In this document: positions 62,651 through 64,000 of the stretch, piece by piece
How the letters are laid out: each line of letters starts with the position of its first letter
How positions within the stretch are numbered: the stretch's first letter is position 1
NCBI GenBank assembly: GCA_958450865.1
Contig: CAUDNY010000001.1
Span: 62,001-126,000 of the forward strand
Reading direction: 5' to 3'
Origin: an uncultured Collinsella sp.
Lineage (GTDB): Bacteria; Actinomycetota; Coriobacteriia; Coriobacteriales; Coriobacteriaceae
DNA length: 64,000 nt
Translations under genes and position numbers: made by a program
Notes under the pieces: model-generated
The model's input: the letters and a program-made list of their open reading frames with translations, nothing else
Database searches by the model: none
Told to the model about the DNA's origin: nothing

Positions 62651-62872
62651 ATGCGTTACACGATTAAGACTTCCGGCCTTATGTGCGGCCACTGCGACGC
62701 CACCGTCGAGACGGCGTTGCTCAACGTGGCCGGCGTGACCGACGCCGACGCCGATCACGAGACCCAGACCGTCCAGGTGGAGTGCGCCGACACCGTGACC
62801 GCCGAGCAACTCGCCGCCGCCGTCGAGGGCGCGGGCGAGAAGTTCCACGCCCTGTCCGTGGCCGCCGCGTAG
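62651..62872 (+). CDS. copZ: Copper chaperone (CopZ-like HMA domain protein)
   Basis: 73 residues; start at 62651 with AGAGGAATATCC upstream. A single ferredoxin-like heavy-metal-associated domain with metal site GLMCGHCDATVE (Cys12 and Cys15). It carries Cu(I) to CopA and to CsoR. His14 between the cysteines is a variation found in some chaperones. Second gene of the operon. Confidence 0.9.
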   Translation: MRYTIKTSGLMCGHCDATVETALLNVAGVTDADADHETQTVQVECADTVTAEQLAAAVEGAGEKFHALSVAAA

Positions 62873-62920
62873 CAGCTACCAGAAGCATTCGACCCCATCG
62901 ACCAGAAACGAGGACCCGCC

Positions 62921-63193
62921 ATGATGGCAGACCATAAATCGGTGACCCGCATGCTCAAGACGGCACGCGGCCAGATCGACGGCATCTTGCGGATGGTCGA
63001 TGAGGACCGCTATTGCGTCGATATCTCCACGCAGCTCATGGCCACACAGGCGCTCCTCGCGCGCATTAACGCCGACGTGCTCAAGGCGCATATCGAGGGC
63101 TGCGTGACTTCGGCAATCGAATCGGGCGACGAAGACCTCAAAGCCGCCAAGCTCGCCGAGATCGAACGCGTCGTCGACAAGCTCTCCAAGTAA
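62921..63193 (+). CDS. csoR: Copper-sensing repressor CsoR
   Basis: 90 residues, all-helical DUF156 family. The Cu(I) ligands Cys32, His57 and Cys61 are all present (RYCVDISTQ and KAHIEGCVTSAIE), which separates CsoR from formaldehyde-sensing FrmR and persulfide-sensing CstR. The start has GAGGACC upstream; ATG 62921 or ATG 62924 can be used. Cu(I) binding releases it from the operator upstream of copA, so the operon is autoregulated. Confidence 0.95.
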   Translation: MMADHKSVTRMLKTARGQIDGILRMVDEDRYCVDISTQLMATQALLARINADVLKAHIEGCVTSAIESGDEDLKAAKLAEIERVVDKLSK

Positions 63194-63202
63194 TTGGGGC
63201 AT

Positions 63203-63284
63203 TGGGGACAGACTTCTTTGCACCGTCTTGGTGTTCCGGGGACAGGTATGTTTGCACCACATTGGTGCAGATTTACCTGTCCCC
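63203..63284. repeat. REP-like GGGGACAGG palindrome
   Basis: GGGGACAGGTA (63238) pairs with TACCTGTCCCC (63284), with inner TTGCACCA/TGGTGCA arms; a partial copy (TGGGGACAGACTTCTTTGCA) lies directly before it at 63203. The style resembles REP sequences moved by Y1 (RAYT) transposases; none is in the window. Confidence 0.7.
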
Positions 63285-63339
63285 CTTGCACCAAAAGGGG
63301 TATAAAGGCGTGCAGTATATCGAACGAAAGGCAATTCGC

Positions 63340-63813
63340 ATGAATGACTTTATGAAAGGTCGTAACGGCGCCGACGAGCTCACCATCGTGCTGGGCTTCA
63401 TAGGAATTATTTTCGCGATGGTCGGATCGATGGCCCGCCACCAGTGGCTCAGCTGGATCGCCATCGCCGTAATCGTACTCGGCGTGCTGCGTGGTCTGTC
63501 CAAAAACATCGACGCCCGCCGCAAGGAAAATGATTCCTTCGTTGCCGCGACTGCCAACGTCCCCTGCCTGGGCAAATTCGTCGCCAGCTTGGGCGGCGGG
63601 ACTGCGGCTTCCAACGCCTCGCGCGCGGCCGGCACCAGTAAGGAAGACTTTGAACGTGCCAAGCGCACGGCCAAGAAGATGTGGAAGGGTCGCAAGACCA
63701 CGGCATACCTCAAGTGCCCCAACTGCGGCCAGATGCTCTCCGTCCCCAAGGGCAAGGGCAAGATCCGCGTCACCTGCCCCAAGTGCCACGCCAAGATGGA
63801 AACGCGCTCCTAG
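63340..63813 (+). CDS. Small membrane protein with C-terminal zinc ribbon
   Basis: 157 residues; start at 63340 (MNDFMKGRNGADEL) with GAAAGGC upstream. Two transmembrane segments (LTIVLGFIGIIFAMVGSMA and WLSWIAIAVIVLGVLRGLS), a basic and Ala-rich middle (KRTAKKMWKGRKT), and a C-terminal zinc ribbon (CPNCGQMLSVPKGKGKIRVT then CPKC). The ribbon resembles short rubredoxin-like zinc knuckles of translation or membrane-quality proteins. Function unknown. Possibly expressed from TATAAA at 63301; followed by a strong terminator. Confidence 0.8.
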   Translation: MNDFMKGRNGADELTIVLGFIGIIFAMVGSMARHQWLSWIAIAVIVLGVLRGLSKNIDARRKENDSFVAATANVPCLGKFVASLGGGTAASNASRAAGTSKEDFERAKRTAKKMWKGRKTTAYLKCPNCGQMLSVPKGKGKIRVTCPKCHAKMETRS

Positions 63814-63875
63814 CGCCCGCACGCGGGACAAATTAATCAGGTTTGTTTGTCCCAAATCTTAAGTATTTGTTCGAT

Positions 63876-63913
63876 AAAAAAGCCGAGGCCTCGTGTTGAG
63901 ACCTCGGCTTTTT
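63876..63913. terminator. Bidirectional terminator
   Basis: AAAAAGCCGAGG(C)CTC and GAG(A)CCTCGGCTTTTT form a long stem with A and T tracts on both sides. It ends both the zinc-ribbon gene and the minus-strand gene entering from the right. Confidence 0.9.
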
Positions 63914-63946
63914 GTATGCGGCAACGGAGCTGCACCTTTGTCACAT

Positions 63947-64000
63947 CTACGCCACACCGTCGCGGGCCAGCTCCTCTGCCAGCGCTTCGGCAGGCATGGC
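63947..64000 (-). CDS. C-terminal end of an unidentified gene
   Basis: An open minus-strand frame enters from the right edge and ends in TAG at 63947-63949, 34 bases before the bidirectional terminator. The 17 visible residues (AMPAEALAEELARDGVA) are helical with no diagnostic motif. Reality is supported by the terminator and codon pattern only. Confidence 0.5.
   Translation of the reverse strand, partial: AMPAEALAEELARDGVA

Overview
The window looks like a chromosomal segment of a high-GC, anaerobic gut actinobacterium of the class Coriobacteriia, most likely Collinsella or a close relative. This rests on gene content and style: strong AAAGGAGG-type ribosome sites, a soluble [FeFe]-hydrogenase, formate-tetrahydrofolate ligase, AddAB instead of RecBCD, superoxide reductase instead of superoxide dismutase, and sugar PTS genes. 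It is an inference; no rRNA or other species marker is present. I saw no tRNA, rRNA, CRISPR array, insertion sequence with a transposase, or prophage.

Layout. 1-5.2 kb: 3' part of an ADP-ribosylglycohydrolase gene, two small genes, a zinc-ribbon protein, a cation diffusion facilitator and a membrane-anchored protein with heptad repeats. 5.3-19.4 kb: a long minus-strand block for one-carbon metabolism and DNA repair or replication: fhs, ruvCAB (with a LexA-type box upstream of ruvC), a NAD synthetase-like protein that has lost its catalytic residues, superoxide reductase, a SWIM/SNF2 helicase and dnaE. 19.6-28.9 kb: an AT-rich MFS gene, a DUF3284 gene, addB-addA and a YerC/TrpR-like regulator. 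29.2-32.6 kb: a small membrane protein, then an Fe-S Rrf2 regulator divergent from cysK and followed by mnmA, a likely cysteine/sulfur group. 32.6-41.3 kb: a solo HTH-HipA-like kinase, M42 peptidase, iron alcohol dehydrogenase, DUF1275 protein, YgiQ radical SAM protein, CPBP protease and an orphan DinJ-like antitoxin.

41.4-47.4 kb is a four-gene minus-strand operon: a GltD-like flavoprotein with a NuoF-type Fe-S domain, an [FeFe]-hydrogenase, a substrate-binding lipoprotein and a single-chain ABC permease-ATPase. 47.7-52.2 kb is an alpha-glucoside PTS operon: EIIA, LicT-type antiterminator, EIICB and a GH4 phospho-glucosidase. 52.5-56.1 kb holds a flavodoxin-ferredoxin protein and a DEAD-box helicase with a very long Arg/Gly tail. 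56.6-59.8 kb holds an FHA protein followed by a receptor-type Ser/Thr kinase whose reading frame is broken by a perfect 46-bp palindrome. 60.1-63.2 kb is a copper operon copA-copZ-csoR with a CsoR-type operator and a nested RNA hairpin between copA and copZ.

The intergenic DNA is rich in dispersed palindromes of at least four kinds: TCTGTAAC hairpins, GGACGGAGGAAAA elements, a GGGGACAGG REP-like unit and a 240-bp element with terminal inverted repeats. The observations I rate highest are the NAD synthetase pseudoenzyme, the palindrome-split FHA/kinase locus, the copA-copZ RNA structure and the hydrogenase-ABC operon.
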